A stretch of 64,000 nt of DNA from Bacteroidaceae bacterium (lineage in GTDB: Bacteria > Bacteroidota > Bacteroidia > Bacteroidales > Bacteroidaceae), in contig CABIXF010000011.1 of assembly GCA_902362595.1 (NCBI GenBank), positions 37,950 to 101,949 on the forward strand. The letters are read 5' to 3'. Positions 17,439 through 26,581 of this stretch are shown here, one piece after another. Every line of letters starts with the position of its first letter. Position 1 is the first letter of the stretch. The notes under the pieces were generated by a model. The model was not told the origin of the DNA and did no database searches. It saw nothing but the letters and a program-made list of their open reading frames with translations. The position numbers were made by a program, and so were the translations under genes.

Positions 17439-18056
17439 TTACTGTTTCTTCAGCTCCACTCCCAATTGCAGTCCGTCATACTGGTTCAGCAACGAGGTAG
17501 CTGTACTGACAGCTGCATTCGACGACTTGCTTGCCACTGCACCGGTAATGGTCTGCGCCAGCGACATCAGCTTGTCGGCCTTGAAGAGCAAACTCATCGT
17601 ATTGCCCGTCAGTCCTTTGGATACCGTGGCGTTCACCTTCAGTCCCAGACGCGTTTTCATTGTCAACTGCTTGGTATCGGCATTGTAGCTGTAAGTTCCG
17701 CTTACTGTCTTTCCACCTATCACGGAAGTATAGGTACTGTCTTCATTGAAAGTATAAGTTGCTCCTTCCTTGAAACCCAGTTTTTCCAATACGCCGCTCA
17801 TCTTTTCTTCCACTTTCTTGGCAGCCACTTCCCCTCCGGCCTTGGCCAGCAGGTTGTCGCTTTCAAACTTGCAGTCGGGTCCGGAATAAGCCCAGGTTCC
17901 GGTCAACGAACTACTTTCACCCGTGACCTTATTGGTTACTGCACTTACCACCCCTGAAAGAATCGACTTCAAGTCTTGTGCCATTCCATTGGCTGTTCCG
18001 GCAAAACACAATGCCAGCACCAGCACGCTTCTCCATAAAACACTTTTTTTCATCAC
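17439..18056 (-). CDS. DUF4923 family exported protein
   Basis: A 205-residue protein with a signal peptide (residues 1-26, cleavage after GMAQ). The mature part is a lipocalin-like beta barrel: SLTGTWAYSGPDCKFESDN opens it and repeated YTFNEDSTYTS, SGTYSYNADTKQLTMKT and LSLLFKADKLMSL-type strands follow. This is the pattern of DUF4923, a family found almost only in Bacteroidota, whose role is unknown. It is transcribed away from nadC and convergent with hisB. Confidence 0.88.
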   Translation of the reverse strand: MMKKSVLWRSVLVLALCFAGTANGMAQDLKSILSGVVSAVTNKVTGESSSLTGTWAYSGPDCKFESDNLLAKAGGEVAAKKVEEKMSGVLEKLGFKEGATYTFNEDSTYTSVIGGKTVSGTYSYNADTKQLTMKTRLGLKVNATVSKGLTGNTMSLLFKADKLMSLAQTITGAVASKSSNAAVSTATSLLNQYDGLQLGVELKKQ

Positions 18057-18117
18057 TCTTCTCTATTTTAGTTGATTGTTAGTTTTCACAAGCGGCAAGC
18101 TTCCTCTTCTGTCCGTC

Positions 18118-18972
18118 TCAACAAGCCTTGAAGCTCATGTCGAGACCTTTCACAGAATGAGTCAGTGCACCTACAGAAATGTAGTCCACTCCGCATTCCG
18201 CATAGTCGCGCAGCGTGTCAAACGTGATGCCACCGGAAGATTCCAGTTCCACACGTCCGCCCACCATTTCCACGGCCTTGCGGGTATTCTCCGGTGTGAA
18301 ATTGTCGAGCATGATACGGTCTACTCCACCCAGGTCGAGCACCTGCTGCAGCTCGTCGAAGTTACGTACCTCGATTTCAATCTTCAGGTCCTTGCCTTTT
18401 TCCTTGCAGTATTCCTTGGCCCGCGTGATGGCCTTGTCGATGCCTCCGGCGAAATCCACATGGTTGTCTTTCAGCAGAATCATGTCGAACAGACCGATAC
18501 GATGGTTCACACCTCCACCGATTTTCACCGCCATCTTCTCCAGGATACGCATGCCCGGAGTCGTCTTACGCGTATCGAGTACACGGGTCTTTGTCCCCTT
18601 CAGGCGTTCCACATACTTGTGCGTCATGGTCGCGATACCGCTCATGCGCTGCATGATGTTCAGCATCAGGCGTTCGGTCTGCAGCAAAGACTGCACCTTG
18701 CCTTCCACCACCATCGGCACATCTCCCGGTTTCACGTGCGTACCATCCTGCATGAATACGGTTACCTTCATGTCGGGGTCGAAACGATGGAACACTTCCT
18801 TGGCCACTTCAATGCCGGCCAGGATTCCTTCTTCCTTAATCAGCAGTTTCGACTTTCCCATGGCATCCGCCGGGATACACGACAATGTAGTATGGTCCCC
18901 GTCGCCTATATCCTCTGCAAAAGAGAGGTCAATCAGACGGTCAATCAAATCCTTTACAATTTTTTCGTCCAT
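18118..18972 (-). CDS. nadC: Nicotinate-nucleotide pyrophosphorylase (carboxylating)
   Basis: Quinolinate phosphoribosyltransferase of NAD synthesis; makes nicotinate mononucleotide from quinolinate and PRPP. The 284-residue product has the N-terminal FAEDIGDGDHTT motif, LLQTERLMLNIMQRMSGIAT, DTRKTTPGMR and KIGGGVNHRIGL, the substrate-binding arginines and lysines of the family, and LESSGGITFDTLRDYA near the C-terminus. The ATG at 18972 is chosen because it places MDEKIVKDLIDR at the N-terminus; an upstream ATG at 19008 would lie within the promoter box. It is divergent from rlmH. Confidence 0.95.
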   Translation of the reverse strand: MDEKIVKDLIDRLIDLSFAEDIGDGDHTTLSCIPADAMGKSKLLIKEEGILAGIEVAKEVFHRFDPDMKVTVFMQDGTHVKPGDVPMVVEGKVQSLLQTERLMLNIMQRMSGIATMTHKYVERLKGTKTRVLDTRKTTPGMRILEKMAVKIGGGVNHRIGLFDMILLKDNHVDFAGGIDKAITRAKEYCKEKGKDLKIEIEVRNFDELQQVLDLGGVDRIMLDNFTPENTRKAVEMVGGRVELESSGGITFDTLRDYAECGVDYISVGALTHSVKGLDMSFKAC

Positions 18973-19007
18973 TTTGTTCAAAATATTAAGTGATATTTCT
19001 GGAAGCA

Positions 19008-19032
19008 AAGGTAATTATTATTCATATCTTTG
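19008..19032. promoter_or_regulatory. Divergent promoters of nadC and rlmH
   Basis: On the minus strand TACCTTTG (19015-19008) points at nadC, and on the plus strand TATCTTTG (19025-19032) points at rlmH. Both match TAnnTTTG, and the start sites would be about 30 bases from each ATG. Confidence 0.65.
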
Positions 19033-19067
19033 CAAAGACAACCCGTTTTAATCAAAGTAAAAAAGAT

Positions 19068-19541
19068 ATGAAATTTACCCTACTTGTGGTCGGCCGGACG
19101 GTCGAAAAGCATTATATCACAGCCATCAACGACTACGTGGAACGTACCAAGCACTACATCTCGTTCGACATGGAAGTGATTCCCGAACTCAAGAACACCA
19201 AGAGCCTCAGCATGGACCAGCAGAAAGAAAAAGAAGGCGAAGCCATCCTGAAAGCCCTTCAGCCGGGCGATGTGGTGGTACTCCTCGACGAGCACGGAAA
19301 AGAATTCCGCTCCATCGAGTTTGCCAACTGGATAGAGCGGAAAATGCATACGGTGAACAAGCGGCTGGTGTTTATCATCGGCGGGCCCTACGGATTCTCC
19401 CCTGCGGTCTATCAGGCTGCCCAGGAAAAGATTTCCCTTTCCAAAATGACGTTTTCACACCAAATGATACGACTGATTTTCGTGGAACAGCTTTACCGGG
19501 CCATGACCATTCTGAACAACGGCCCTTACCACCACGAATAA
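19068..19541 (+). CDS. rlmH: 23S rRNA pseudouridine-1915 N3-methyltransferase
   Basis: A 157-residue SPOUT enzyme that methylates pseudouridine 1915 in helix 69 of 23S rRNA, acting on the assembled 70S ribosome. Key features are the LLDEHGKEFRSIEFA segment, the SAM-binding knot motif FIIGGPYGFSP, and the C-terminal LSLSKMTFSHQMIRLIFVEQ-like stretch with the YRAMTILNNGPYHHE tail that carries the catalytic residues of the family. The ATG at 19068, 36 bases after the promoter box, gives the usual length. It converges on the LysM glucosaminidase gene with a five-base gap. Confidence 0.96.
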   Translation: MKFTLLVVGRTVEKHYITAINDYVERTKHYISFDMEVIPELKNTKSLSMDQQKEKEGEAILKALQPGDVVVLLDEHGKEFRSIEFANWIERKMHTVNKRLVFIIGGPYGFSPAVYQAAQEKISLSKMTFSHQMIRLIFVEQLYRAMTILNNGPYHHE

Positions 19542-19546
19542 GCCGG

Positions 19547-20434
19547 TTAGCGCAACCGCAGAATGTCGCCCACCTTCGGAGCCGGTGAGTCCGGTTCCAT
19601 CTTATTCAATTTATACAAATTTTTCAAACGTATACCGAATTTCTGCGAAATGGAGTACATGGAATCGCCCTGACGTACCACGTAAACGATGTATTCCTTC
19701 GTAGCCCGACGGCGTTTCTTCTCCAGGTATACCACTTCACCTCCCGCAAAAATATAGTCTTTCGGGAGCTCGTTGTAAGTGCGGAGTTTCTTCTTGCTGA
19801 TGCCCAGTTCATCCGAGAGCGACTTGAACGTATCCCCCCGACGGGCAATGACGTAGACCATGTCGTTGGCCAGATATGGCTGGTGCGGGTTAGGAAACTC
19901 CTCCACCCATTTCAATCCTTTTTTACTGTCGTAACGGTCCAGATCGTACAGTTCGATGATGTTGATCAGCCGGTCGGCATAGCGCGGATCGGTGGCATAA
20001 CCGGCTTTTTTCAAACCACGGGCCCATCCTTTATAGTCTGTAATCTTCAAACGGAAAAGCGAAGAATAGCGTGCCCCGGTCCGCAAGAACTTAGAATGGT
20101 CGCGGTAAGAATCCTTGGCATGGCGGTAAGCCCGGAAACACTCGTTCGGCGCATCGTCGTCGGCACGCACCGTCCGCCCGTCCCAGCTCCGTCCGCACTT
20201 GATACCAAAATGATTGTTCGACTTGCGGGCCAGTTCGCTCCGCCCGGCACCCGACTCCAGCAATCCTTGAGCCAGCGTGATACTGGCCGGAATGTGATAC
20301 CGCTTCATCTCCTCCACCGCAGTCTTCCGATACTGCCGGATGTAATCCTCATACGCTTTGTTCCGCCGCTGGGCCCCCAAAGAAAGCACCATCCCCGCCA
20401 GACAGAACACGAAAATATATCTTAATGATTTCAT
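19547..20434 (-). CDS. Exported glucosaminidase with two LysM domains
   Basis: A 295-residue exported protein: signal peptide (residues 1-21), a FlgJ-like glucosaminidase domain (about residues 30-165, with ITLAQGLLESGAGRSELA around the catalytic glutamate and NNHFGIKCG), then two LysM repeats (about 195-240, VYVIARRGDTFKSLSDELG, and 250-295, VYVVRQGDSMYSISQKFG) that bind peptidoglycan. It should hydrolyse the glycan backbone during growth or separation. A minus-strand TATCTTTG box at about 20459-20466 is a likely promoter. It is the last clearly chromosomal gene before the conjugative element. Confidence 0.92.
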   Translation of the reverse strand: MKSLRYIFVFCLAGMVLSLGAQRRNKAYEDYIRQYRKTAVEEMKRYHIPASITLAQGLLESGAGRSELARKSNNHFGIKCGRSWDGRTVRADDDAPNECFRAYRHAKDSYRDHSKFLRTGARYSSLFRLKITDYKGWARGLKKAGYATDPRYADRLINIIELYDLDRYDSKKGLKWVEEFPNPHQPYLANDMVYVIARRGDTFKSLSDELGISKKKLRTYNELPKDYIFAGGEVVYLEKKRRRATKEYIVYVVRQGDSMYSISQKFGIRLKNLYKLNKMEPDSPAPKVGDILRLR

Positions 20435-20778
20435 GCAAATCCTCTTTTCAGTTTTCGCACAAAGATAAGCGATTCAGCAGAGAAGCTTACCGGCAAATGC
20501 TTAAAAATACAGAAAAGCAGAGAGAAAAGCGATTTTTTCGCTATATTTGTTGTAATCAGGCAGGTTTTATTTGACTATCAACAGATTGGATAAAACTCGC
20601 ACGAGAACGGGCAATGGATAAGAAAAAGCCGGACTGTTCCGAACCGCCATATTTCTCATGCTTTCAAATAACTCTTTATCTCACCTGCAAAGATAACATT
20701 TCTTTCTGAAAAGGCCATATAAACGGCTGCAATCTTACGGAATAAAAACATATCGGGAAAAACAAGCATACCGTAGCC
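20435..20778. other. Gene-free stretch holding the chromosome-ICE junction
   Basis: No gene is visible. The glucosaminidase promoter lies at the left edge, and plus-strand promoter-like TATATTTG lies near 20539. The left attachment site of the conjugative element must be here or very near, because chromosome genes end at 20434 and ICE genes begin at 20988. A sequence at 20687-20696 reads TTATCTTTGC on the minus strand, nine of ten matches to the GTAnnTTTGC core at CTnDOT integration sites; it is also simply a promoter-like box, so the assignment is tentative. Confidence 0.45.
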
Positions 20779-20967
20779 GAGTCCCCATAACCACAGGCAA
20801 AGGTAATTCGTGTTCTTCCCGTACAAGCAAGGCCAAGCCCTTCGGGTTCGTGGAAAAAATCATCCTCGCCCCGGAGGGCTTGCGGTATTTTTTCCCGAAG
20901 CCTTGCATGTACGGAACACGACCTTTTTAAGCCTGTAGTTATGGGAACTCCGGCCCCAGAAGCCGGA
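20779..20967 (+). repeat. R1: structured palindromic element, copy 1 of 5
   Basis: Long imperfect palindrome. Outer stem 20779-20798 with 20931-20950; next CGTGTTC (20809) with GAACACG (20914), CGTACA (20820) with TGTACG (20908), GCAAGG (20827) with CCTTGC (20901); inner GGAAAAAAT (20852) with ATTTTTTCC (20887), enclosing the core ATCATCCTCGC. A separate CCGGC/GCCGG hairpin (20950-20966) follows, and the DUF4121-like gene starts at 20988. The 5' end contains GCAAAGGTA, which on the minus strand is a TACCTTTG -7 box. Confidence 0.88.
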
Positions 20968-20987
20968 CTAACAAAAAATCAAATGTT

Positions 20988-21818
20988 ATGTTACAGGCAA
21001 CAAAGAACAAGTACACGGTGGAAACACTCAAACCACTGAACATTCTGTACGATCATGAACACCGGCTGACACAGCAGGACGTGGATATGGCCAACGGTTA
21101 TGTGGAACTGATAGAAAGGACACGCTCTGAAAAGATTCCACAGGTCGGTGACAGACTCATCTATGTGGACAGATACGGGAAATATTACGGCAACGCCCTC
21201 ATCGAGAAACGCAAAAATACGGACGGACTGATTTCCATCTGTGAAATCCCCTATATCCCTTTCATATGGGAAGAGTATGACGGTATCGGTTTAAGTGTCA
21301 GCGGAGGATCCTTCCACCATATTGACCCCCTCCAGTTGAAGTTCGTCAGATGGACGGAAGGGATATTCCAAGACTGGGGCAACTGCGGTGCGTGCGCCAA
21401 CGGTGCCGTCGCATTCACGGCAAAAGTGCCGTTATGGTCCTATTCCGAACCTGACCCTCTCTACGGCGATTTCACCACTGAGACATGGAGACAGTATTAT
21501 CTGACAAAAAACACGGGTCCGGACGCACGTAACCTGTACCAAGGCTTCGACAAGGCTTTCAGGACCGAAGAGGACTTCCTACAGTTCCTGAAGGACTATG
21601 AAGGGACCGTGTTCAAGGGCAACCAGGAAAACCATATCGTTCTCTGGTGTTTCCGTCATGAGAACCGGTTCCTGCCGCAGCACGAGTGGGACAAAATAGA
21701 TGTCCAGGCCGTGGAACGGCGTCTCAACTTTTATCCCGAACAGGTCAAGCTGGTCAAGGACATGGACAGCCACATCACCTACTGTTACCGTATCAAACCC
21801 GAAATTGACAATCTCTAA
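20988..21818 (+). CDS. DUF4121-like ICE accessory protein
   Basis: A 276-residue soluble protein with no known reaction. It resembles the DUF4121 proteins found in Bacteroides conjugative transposons; that assignment is from memory of the family and not certain. Visible are an N-terminal basic segment, QVGDRLIYVDRYGKYYGNA (about residue 48), and a cysteine pair in WGNCGACANGAVAF (about residue 132) that might bind a metal or form a cysteine active site. It is the first gene of the plus-strand accessory run, directly after element R1, and 12 bases upstream of the next gene, so the pair is one transcript. Confidence 0.72.
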   Translation: MLQATKNKYTVETLKPLNILYDHEHRLTQQDVDMANGYVELIERTRSEKIPQVGDRLIYVDRYGKYYGNALIEKRKNTDGLISICEIPYIPFIWEEYDGIGLSVSGGSFHHIDPLQLKFVRWTEGIFQDWGNCGACANGAVAFTAKVPLWSYSEPDPLYGDFTTETWRQYYLTKNTGPDARNLYQGFDKAFRTEEDFLQFLKDYEGTVFKGNQENHIVLWCFRHENRFLPQHEWDKIDVQAVERRLNFYPEQVKLVKDMDSHITYCYRIKPEIDNL

Positions 21819-21830
21819 AACAATACAGTT

Positions 21831-22772
21831 ATGCAGACAACAGCAACAAGAACAGCAGGCAGCCACACTGACCTGCTCACAGGTATCCTGAACGTGCAAG
21901 TAAGGAACGAGGACAAGATTACAGAACAGGACAGGCAGTATTGCCAGCTCCAGCAGGACCAGCTCTACAAGACGCTTGACCGTATCGACCGTTGGTATGC
22001 CATCTTCAAGGAAGAAGCGGAACGGTACCGGGAAATCAAGAGCTTCAAGTATGAGGATAACGGTAAGGTCTCCATACGGAATTTCTATTTCAACAACAGC
22101 GGGGAGGATGACTATACCCACAACGAATTCAAACCGTTTGACCTCATCAACGAGCTTGCGGACAACAACTGCAATGCCAACGCGAATTTCGCGAATCGCA
22201 TCATTTCCTATTTCAACAGGACCTACAATGTAGACGTACCCATTCCTGTAATCGACGAGAAGGCCATGCGCATGGGATTCCGTCCGGTCTACCAGACTTA
22301 CGTGGACATGGTCATTGAACACCTCGGCGGAAAAAGTTTCCGTGAGACCGCAGAGGAAGAACTGCTGGCCCGTTTCCTGAAAACGGTACAGCCTTCCCGC
22401 TGGAGCAAGGTGAAGCCCGAACTGAAAAAGGACAAGATAACTTTCCCTGACATCGTGTCCTGGGACAGCATCCATCTGGAATACCACCGGGAATATGAGT
22501 TCTCGTATGACTGCGGAAGGAAAGTGGACATTTTCTGCGAAGGTATCGCATACGGGGCAGATGACGTGATAAACGGTTCAAGCGGTATGGTCATCGGCCT
22601 TGACAGACGCGATGTGGATATAACCGAATGGTACAACCTCACCCTGAGCAACGCAGAACAGATCAAGTTCTACAAGAACGGACGCATCGACGTACGCTTC
22701 AAGGACAGCCAGGCCGCAGAGAACTGCTACAGAAGGCTGCGGCTGGATGAAATCACACTCAGAGAAGAGTGA
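21831..22772 (+). CDS. DUF4942-like ICE accessory protein
   Basis: A 313-residue protein. The C-terminal part (WYNLTLSNAEQIKFYKNGRI, then DVRFKDSQAAENCYRRL) resembles the end of DUF4942, which is fused to or sits next to methyltransferases in mobile elements; here a methyltransferase-helicase gene follows. The N-terminal 100 residues are helical (LYKTLDRIDRWYAIFKEEAER). A hairpin follows its stop. The family call is moderate; the function is unknown. It probably forms one unit with its upstream and downstream neighbours. Confidence 0.65.
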   Translation: MQTTATRTAGSHTDLLTGILNVQVRNEDKITEQDRQYCQLQQDQLYKTLDRIDRWYAIFKEEAERYREIKSFKYEDNGKVSIRNFYFNNSGEDDYTHNEFKPFDLINELADNNCNANANFANRIISYFNRTYNVDVPIPVIDEKAMRMGFRPVYQTYVDMVIEHLGGKSFRETAEEELLARFLKTVQPSRWSKVKPELKKDKITFPDIVSWDSIHLEYHREYEFSYDCGRKVDIFCEGIAYGADDVINGSSGMVIGLDRRDVDITEWYNLTLSNAEQIKFYKNGRIDVRFKDSQAAENCYRRLRLDEITLREE

Positions 22773-22791
22773 TTCATGAAATACTTATTCA

Positions 22792-22822
22792 GACACCCCG
22801 TAAGACATCCTTGCGGGGTGTC
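22792..22822 (+). terminator. Hairpin after the DUF4942-like gene
   Basis: GACACCCCG and CGGGGTGTC form a perfect 9-base stem with a short loop, followed only by a weak T-containing tail. It lies between two plus-strand genes and could be a partial terminator or an mRNA-stabilising hairpin. Confidence 0.65.
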
Positions 22823-22852
22823 TTCGTTTCCAACCATTAAAAAAGAAAAGAC

Positions 22853-25800
22853 ATGTATGCCATCATACCCCAACAGATTCCCCAGGACAGGCGTGCCGAG
22901 ATCAACGAGAAAATCCTTTTCGCCATAGACTCCGGCAAGGACCTCGTTCCGAAGGAAAGCATCTACAACTGCTACACGGGAATCGGAGGACTGCACAACC
23001 TCAGGCAGTCGGATTTCACCAGCTACCATGAATACGCCGAGGCCAAGAAGGAATTCGAGATGGGACAGTTCTTCACCCCGCACGACATATGCCGGAGCAT
23101 GGTGGAGACCCTTTCTCCGACATCGGCGGAAATGGTACTTGACATGTGCTGCGGCATGGGCAACTTCTTCAACCATCTGCCCAACCTGCACAATGCCTAC
23201 GGATTCGACATTGACGGCAAGGCGGTGGCCGTTGCCAGATACCTCTACCCGGAAGCTCATATCGAGAAATGCGACATACAGCTGTACAATCCCGAACAGC
23301 GTTTCGACATCATTGTCGGAAATCCGCCCTTCAACCTGAAATTTGATTACAGGCTGTCGCAGGAATTCTACATGGACAAGGCCTATGACGTGCTCAACCC
23401 TGCCGGAATCCTGATGGTCATCGTCCCTCTCTCCTTCATGCAGAACGAGTTCTGGGAAAAGACACGCGTGGCGAAAATCAACTCGAATTTCTCCTTCATC
23501 GGCCAGACCAGGCTGGAACATTCAGCCTTCTCTACGGTGGGCGTGCAGAATTTCGCAACAAAAATCATGGTATTCCTCCGCCGTTCCCTCCATATTGAAA
23601 TGCAGCCCTACAACGCGGAAGAGTTTGTCAGCATGGATGAGCTGAAGAAACGCATAGCCGAAGTGCGGAAAATGAAACACCGGCTGCGCCTCCAGCTGAT
23701 GCGGGAGTGCAACCATATAGACAAAGAAGAGCTGGAACAGTTCGAGTACAGGCTCGCCAAATACATGTACGAGCTGAAAGCCCATGCCGTGCTGAACAGG
23801 CATGTCGAAAAGGCGGAGGCGCTGGTGTCCAAATTCCGCAACCAGAAACCGCCGGAAAATGCCACCCGGGAACAGATAAAGGAATGGGAACGCAAGAAGC
23901 TGACCACCGGCAAGGTTCTCGGCATCATCCGCAGGTACATCACCTCGCAGAACGTGGTGCCGCGCAAGGAAGTGGCATTGGTGAAGACATCCTACGGCTT
24001 CAAGCTGAAGCAATATGCCCCGCGTCTGCTTGACAAGGTCACGCACAAGGCCGCAGGCATCAACGACCTCATACTCGGAAGGGCCGAACTCCCGATGCCG
24101 GAAAACGTCACAGAAAAGAACATGCGGCAGATCCGTGCCGCCAGTAAACTGATACGGCGCAAACAGAGGCAATACGAGACCCAGAATCTCCAGTTTGCGG
24201 AAATGCGGGAAGATGCCGGCCTGAAGGAATACCTGGACCGCACCACATTCATCAACAAGGACGGTGAAGTCTGCGAATTCACGGACTTGCAGAAACACGA
24301 CCTGAACCTCGTGTTGCAGAAACGCTACGCCCTGCTGAACTGGCAGCAGGGTTCAGGCAAGACCGCCGCCGTCTATCACAGGGCGAAATACCTGCTCAAG
24401 TTCAGAAAGGCAAAGAACGTCATCATACTTGCCCCGGCCATCGCCACCAACATGACCTGGATACCGTTCCTTACCATAAACAAGGAACGCTTCCGTACAA
24501 TACAGACCGCCGGCGACCTCAACAACATACCGGAAGGGACATTCCTTGTCGTCTCCACCTCCATGCTCCGGAAACTGAAAAGAGGACTGATGCGTTTCGT
24601 GAAACGCACTTCCGGCAAGCTGTGCCTTGTCTTCGACGAGTCGGACGAAATCACCAATCCCACATCGCAGCGTACAAGAAACATCCTGTGCATATTCAGG
24701 AGGCTCAGGTACAAGATCCTCGACACGGGAACAACCACCCGCAACAACATCGCGGAACTGTACAGCCAGTTCGAACTACTCTACAACAACTCCGTAAATA
24801 TGATATGCTGGAGCCCGCAGGTCTACCACGAAAACAGGGACCACGAGATAGAGGAAGAGAACAACCCGGATTACGGAACACCGTTCCCCGCCTTCAGGGG
24901 GCATGTCCTTTTCCGTGCCTGCCACTGTCCGGGGAAAGCCACTGTATTCGGCATCGAGAAACAGAACCAGGACGTGTACAACAAGGACGAACTCTCCGAA
25001 CTTATCGGCAAAACGGTCATCACCCGTAAATTCAGGGACTTCGCAGGAGAGAAATACCGGATACGGACACATACCGTCCGTCCCTCGGAAGGAGAACACG
25101 AGGTATACCGTGTCATCATCGAGGAATTCTGCCGCATCTGTGAGCTGTACTACAACAGCACGGGAGACACGAAAAAGGATGCAGGACTGAGACTCATGAG
25201 GCAGATCAAGCTGCTTATCAAAGCCTGTTCGGTACCTCACCTGATAGAGGGATACTACGGTGACAGTTATCCTTCCAAGACCCGCTATATTGAAAGGCTC
25301 ATAAGGACAATACCGGGTAAGGTTGCCATCGGATGTACCACATTGGCGGCCTTCGACCTCTACGAGAGCTATATCCGGGAACATTTTCCCGACAGACCTG
25401 TATTTGTGGTCAAGGGAGATGTAGCCTTCAAGAAACGGCAGAGCATCGTGACCGAATTCGACTCCACCATCAACGGCATCCTGATATGCACACAGCAGAG
25501 CCTGAGCAGCTCCGTGAACATACCTACCTGCAACGACGTGATACTGGAATCCCTGCAGTGGAACATCCCCCGTATGGAACAGTTCTACTTCCGTTTCATC
25601 CGTCTCGATTCCAAAGAAATGAAGGATGTCCACTACGTCACCTACGAAGATTCGGTCGAACAGAACCTGATGGCACTGGTACTGACCAAGGAGCGTCTGA
25701 ACGAATTCATCAAGACCGGTGAGGTCAAAGAACAGTCAGAAATCTTCGAGGAGTTCGACATCACAATGTCTGTCATCGACAGCCTGCTCATCCGCACGCA

Positions 25801-25855
25801 GGACAGTGAAGGCAAAATACACATCAGCTGGGGAAGCCAGCGCATAACAGAATAA
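22853..25855 (+). CDS. DNA adenine methyltransferase fused to SF2 helicase (DarB-like layout)
   Basis: A 1000-residue two-part protein. Residues about 55-260 are an N6-adenine methyltransferase: SAM motif I is VLDMCCGMGNFF and the catalytic motif IV is IVGNPPFNL. Residues about 260-450 are helical linker. From about residue 485 a superfamily 2 helicase follows: Walker A LLNWQQGSGKTAAVYH, Walker B LVFDESDEITNP, TGTTTRNN (motif III-like), and a C-terminal lobe with ICTQQSLSSSVNIP and FYFRFIRLDS (motifs V and VI). No nuclease motif is seen. The same layout occurs in DarB, the phage P1 protein that protects incoming DNA from restriction, so an anti-restriction role on transfer is an attractive inference. 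Confidence 0.85.
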   Translation: MYAIIPQQIPQDRRAEINEKILFAIDSGKDLVPKESIYNCYTGIGGLHNLRQSDFTSYHEYAEAKKEFEMGQFFTPHDICRSMVETLSPTSAEMVLDMCCGMGNFFNHLPNLHNAYGFDIDGKAVAVARYLYPEAHIEKCDIQLYNPEQRFDIIVGNPPFNLKFDYRLSQEFYMDKAYDVLNPAGILMVIVPLSFMQNEFWEKTRVAKINSNFSFIGQTRLEHSAFSTVGVQNFATKIMVFLRRSLHIEMQPYNAEEFVSMDELKKRIAEVRKMKHRLRLQLMRECNHIDKEELEQFEYRLAKYMYELKAHAVLNRHVEKAEALVSKFRNQKPPENATREQIKEWERKKLTTGKVLGIIRRYITSQNVVPRKEVALVKTSYGFKLKQYAPRLLDKVTHKAAGINDLILGRAELPMPENVTEKNMRQIRAASKLIRRKQRQYETQNLQFAEMREDAGLKEYLDRTTFINKDGEVCEFTDLQKHDLNLVLQKRYALLNWQQGSGKTAAVYHRAKYLLKFRKAKNVIILAPAIATNMTWIPFLTINKERFRTIQTAGDLNNIPEGTFLVVSTSMLRKLKRGLMRFVKRTSGKLCLVFDESDEITNPTSQRTRNILCIFRRLRYKILDTGTTTRNNIAELYSQFELLYNNSVNMICWSPQVYHENRDHEIEEENNPDYGTPFPAFRGHVLFRACHCPGKATVFGIEKQNQDVYNKDELSELIGKTVITRKFRDFAGEKYRIRTHTVRPSEGEHEVYRVIIEEFCRICELYYNSTGDTKKDAGLRLMRQIKLLIKACSVPHLIEGYYGDSYPSKTRYIERLIRTIPGKVAIGCTTLAAFDLYESYIREHFPDRPVFVVKGDVAFKKRQSIVTEFDSTINGILICTQQSLSSSVNIPTCNDVILESLQWNIPRMEQFYFRFIRLDSKEMKDVHYVTYEDSVEQNLMALVLTKERLNEFIKTGEVKEQSEIFEEFDITMSVIDSLLIRTQDSEGKIHISWGSQRITE

Positions 25856-25877
25856 ATATGAACCGTATGAAGAAGAC

Positions 25878-26050
25878 CGGGAGTTCCATTCCCACCGACA
25901 AAGGTAAGCCGCGTCCCCATCGGCTGAGCAAGGTCAGGCCGCAGGCGGTTTTCAGGAAAATCATCCTCGCGGAGCTGCGGTATTTTCCCGAAAAACCCTG
26001 CACAGCCGGGACACGGCACCTTGTCGAGGTCGGTGGAATGGAATCCCCGG
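25878..26050 (+). repeat. R2: structured palindromic element, copy 2 of 5
   Basis: Starts 23 bases after the methyltransferase-helicase stop. The outer stem is TTCCATTCCCACCGAC (25884-25899) with GTCGGTGGAATGGAA (26029-26043), further extended by CCGGG/CCCGG at the ends. Inside, CGGCTG (25921) pairs with CAGCCG (26003), and GGAAAAT pairs with ATTTTCC around the core ATCATCCTCGC (25962-25970 region). ACAAAGGTA at the 5' end gives a minus-strand TACCTTTG. The next gene starts 28 bases downstream. Confidence 0.87.
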
Positions 26051-26077
26051 CATCCACATACATAAAAGACAAGTAAT

Positions 26078-26569
26078 ATGGATCTGAACAATGCAGAGAT
26101 TGCCGTGACCACACAGCATCTCATTGACATAAAGGATTACAGGGACTACTGGCTGCACCTGTCCGACTACAGCGACATGGGCGAGTTCCTGAGTGCCTGT
26201 TCCGACCTGTTTCCCGGGGAAAAGGAACCGGAATACCGGTATCCGAAATGGGAAAACATTCCGGACACACTGATCAGCCGTGAATGGCTCTGTCCCAACT
26301 TCTTCGAGATCAGGGATGCCCTTGAAAGGCTCGAAGAGGAAGAAACGGAGTTTTTCATAAGCTGGAGCAGAAGTTACGGATATGACATCACCACGGATGA
26401 CCCGCACATGATGGTATCACACTACCATGACCTGTACGGGGATACCGTCACGGAAACGGAAGAAGACGCGGACACGGGAGAAGATGCCCTGATATACACG
26501 GGCGTATCAAGCTACTACTGCGACATGCTTCCATTCCGTTACGAAATATTTGATGACAATTATGACTAA
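26078..26569 (+). CDS. Small acidic ICE protein, unknown
   Basis: A 163-residue, strongly acidic protein (many Asp and Glu, for example ERLEEEETEFF and TVTETEEDADTGED). I do not recognise the family. It is the first gene after element R2 and the next gene begins 12 bases after its stop. Acidic small proteins in the accessory part of conjugative elements include DNA-mimic anti-restriction proteins such as ArdA, but no ArdA motif is seen, so this is only a hint. Confidence 0.7.
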   Translation: MDLNNAEIAVTTQHLIDIKDYRDYWLHLSDYSDMGEFLSACSDLFPGEKEPEYRYPKWENIPDTLISREWLCPNFFEIRDALERLEEEETEFFISWSRSYGYDITTDDPHMMVSHYHDLYGDTVTETEEDADTGEDALIYTGVSSYYCDMLPFRYEIFDDNYD

Positions 26570-26581
26570 AAGACAAAAGAT

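Noticed and set aside
24776..25633. Minus-strand frame of 285 codons in the methyltransferase-helicase gene
   Set aside because: The helicase motifs are on the plus strand, and the antisense product has no coherent features.
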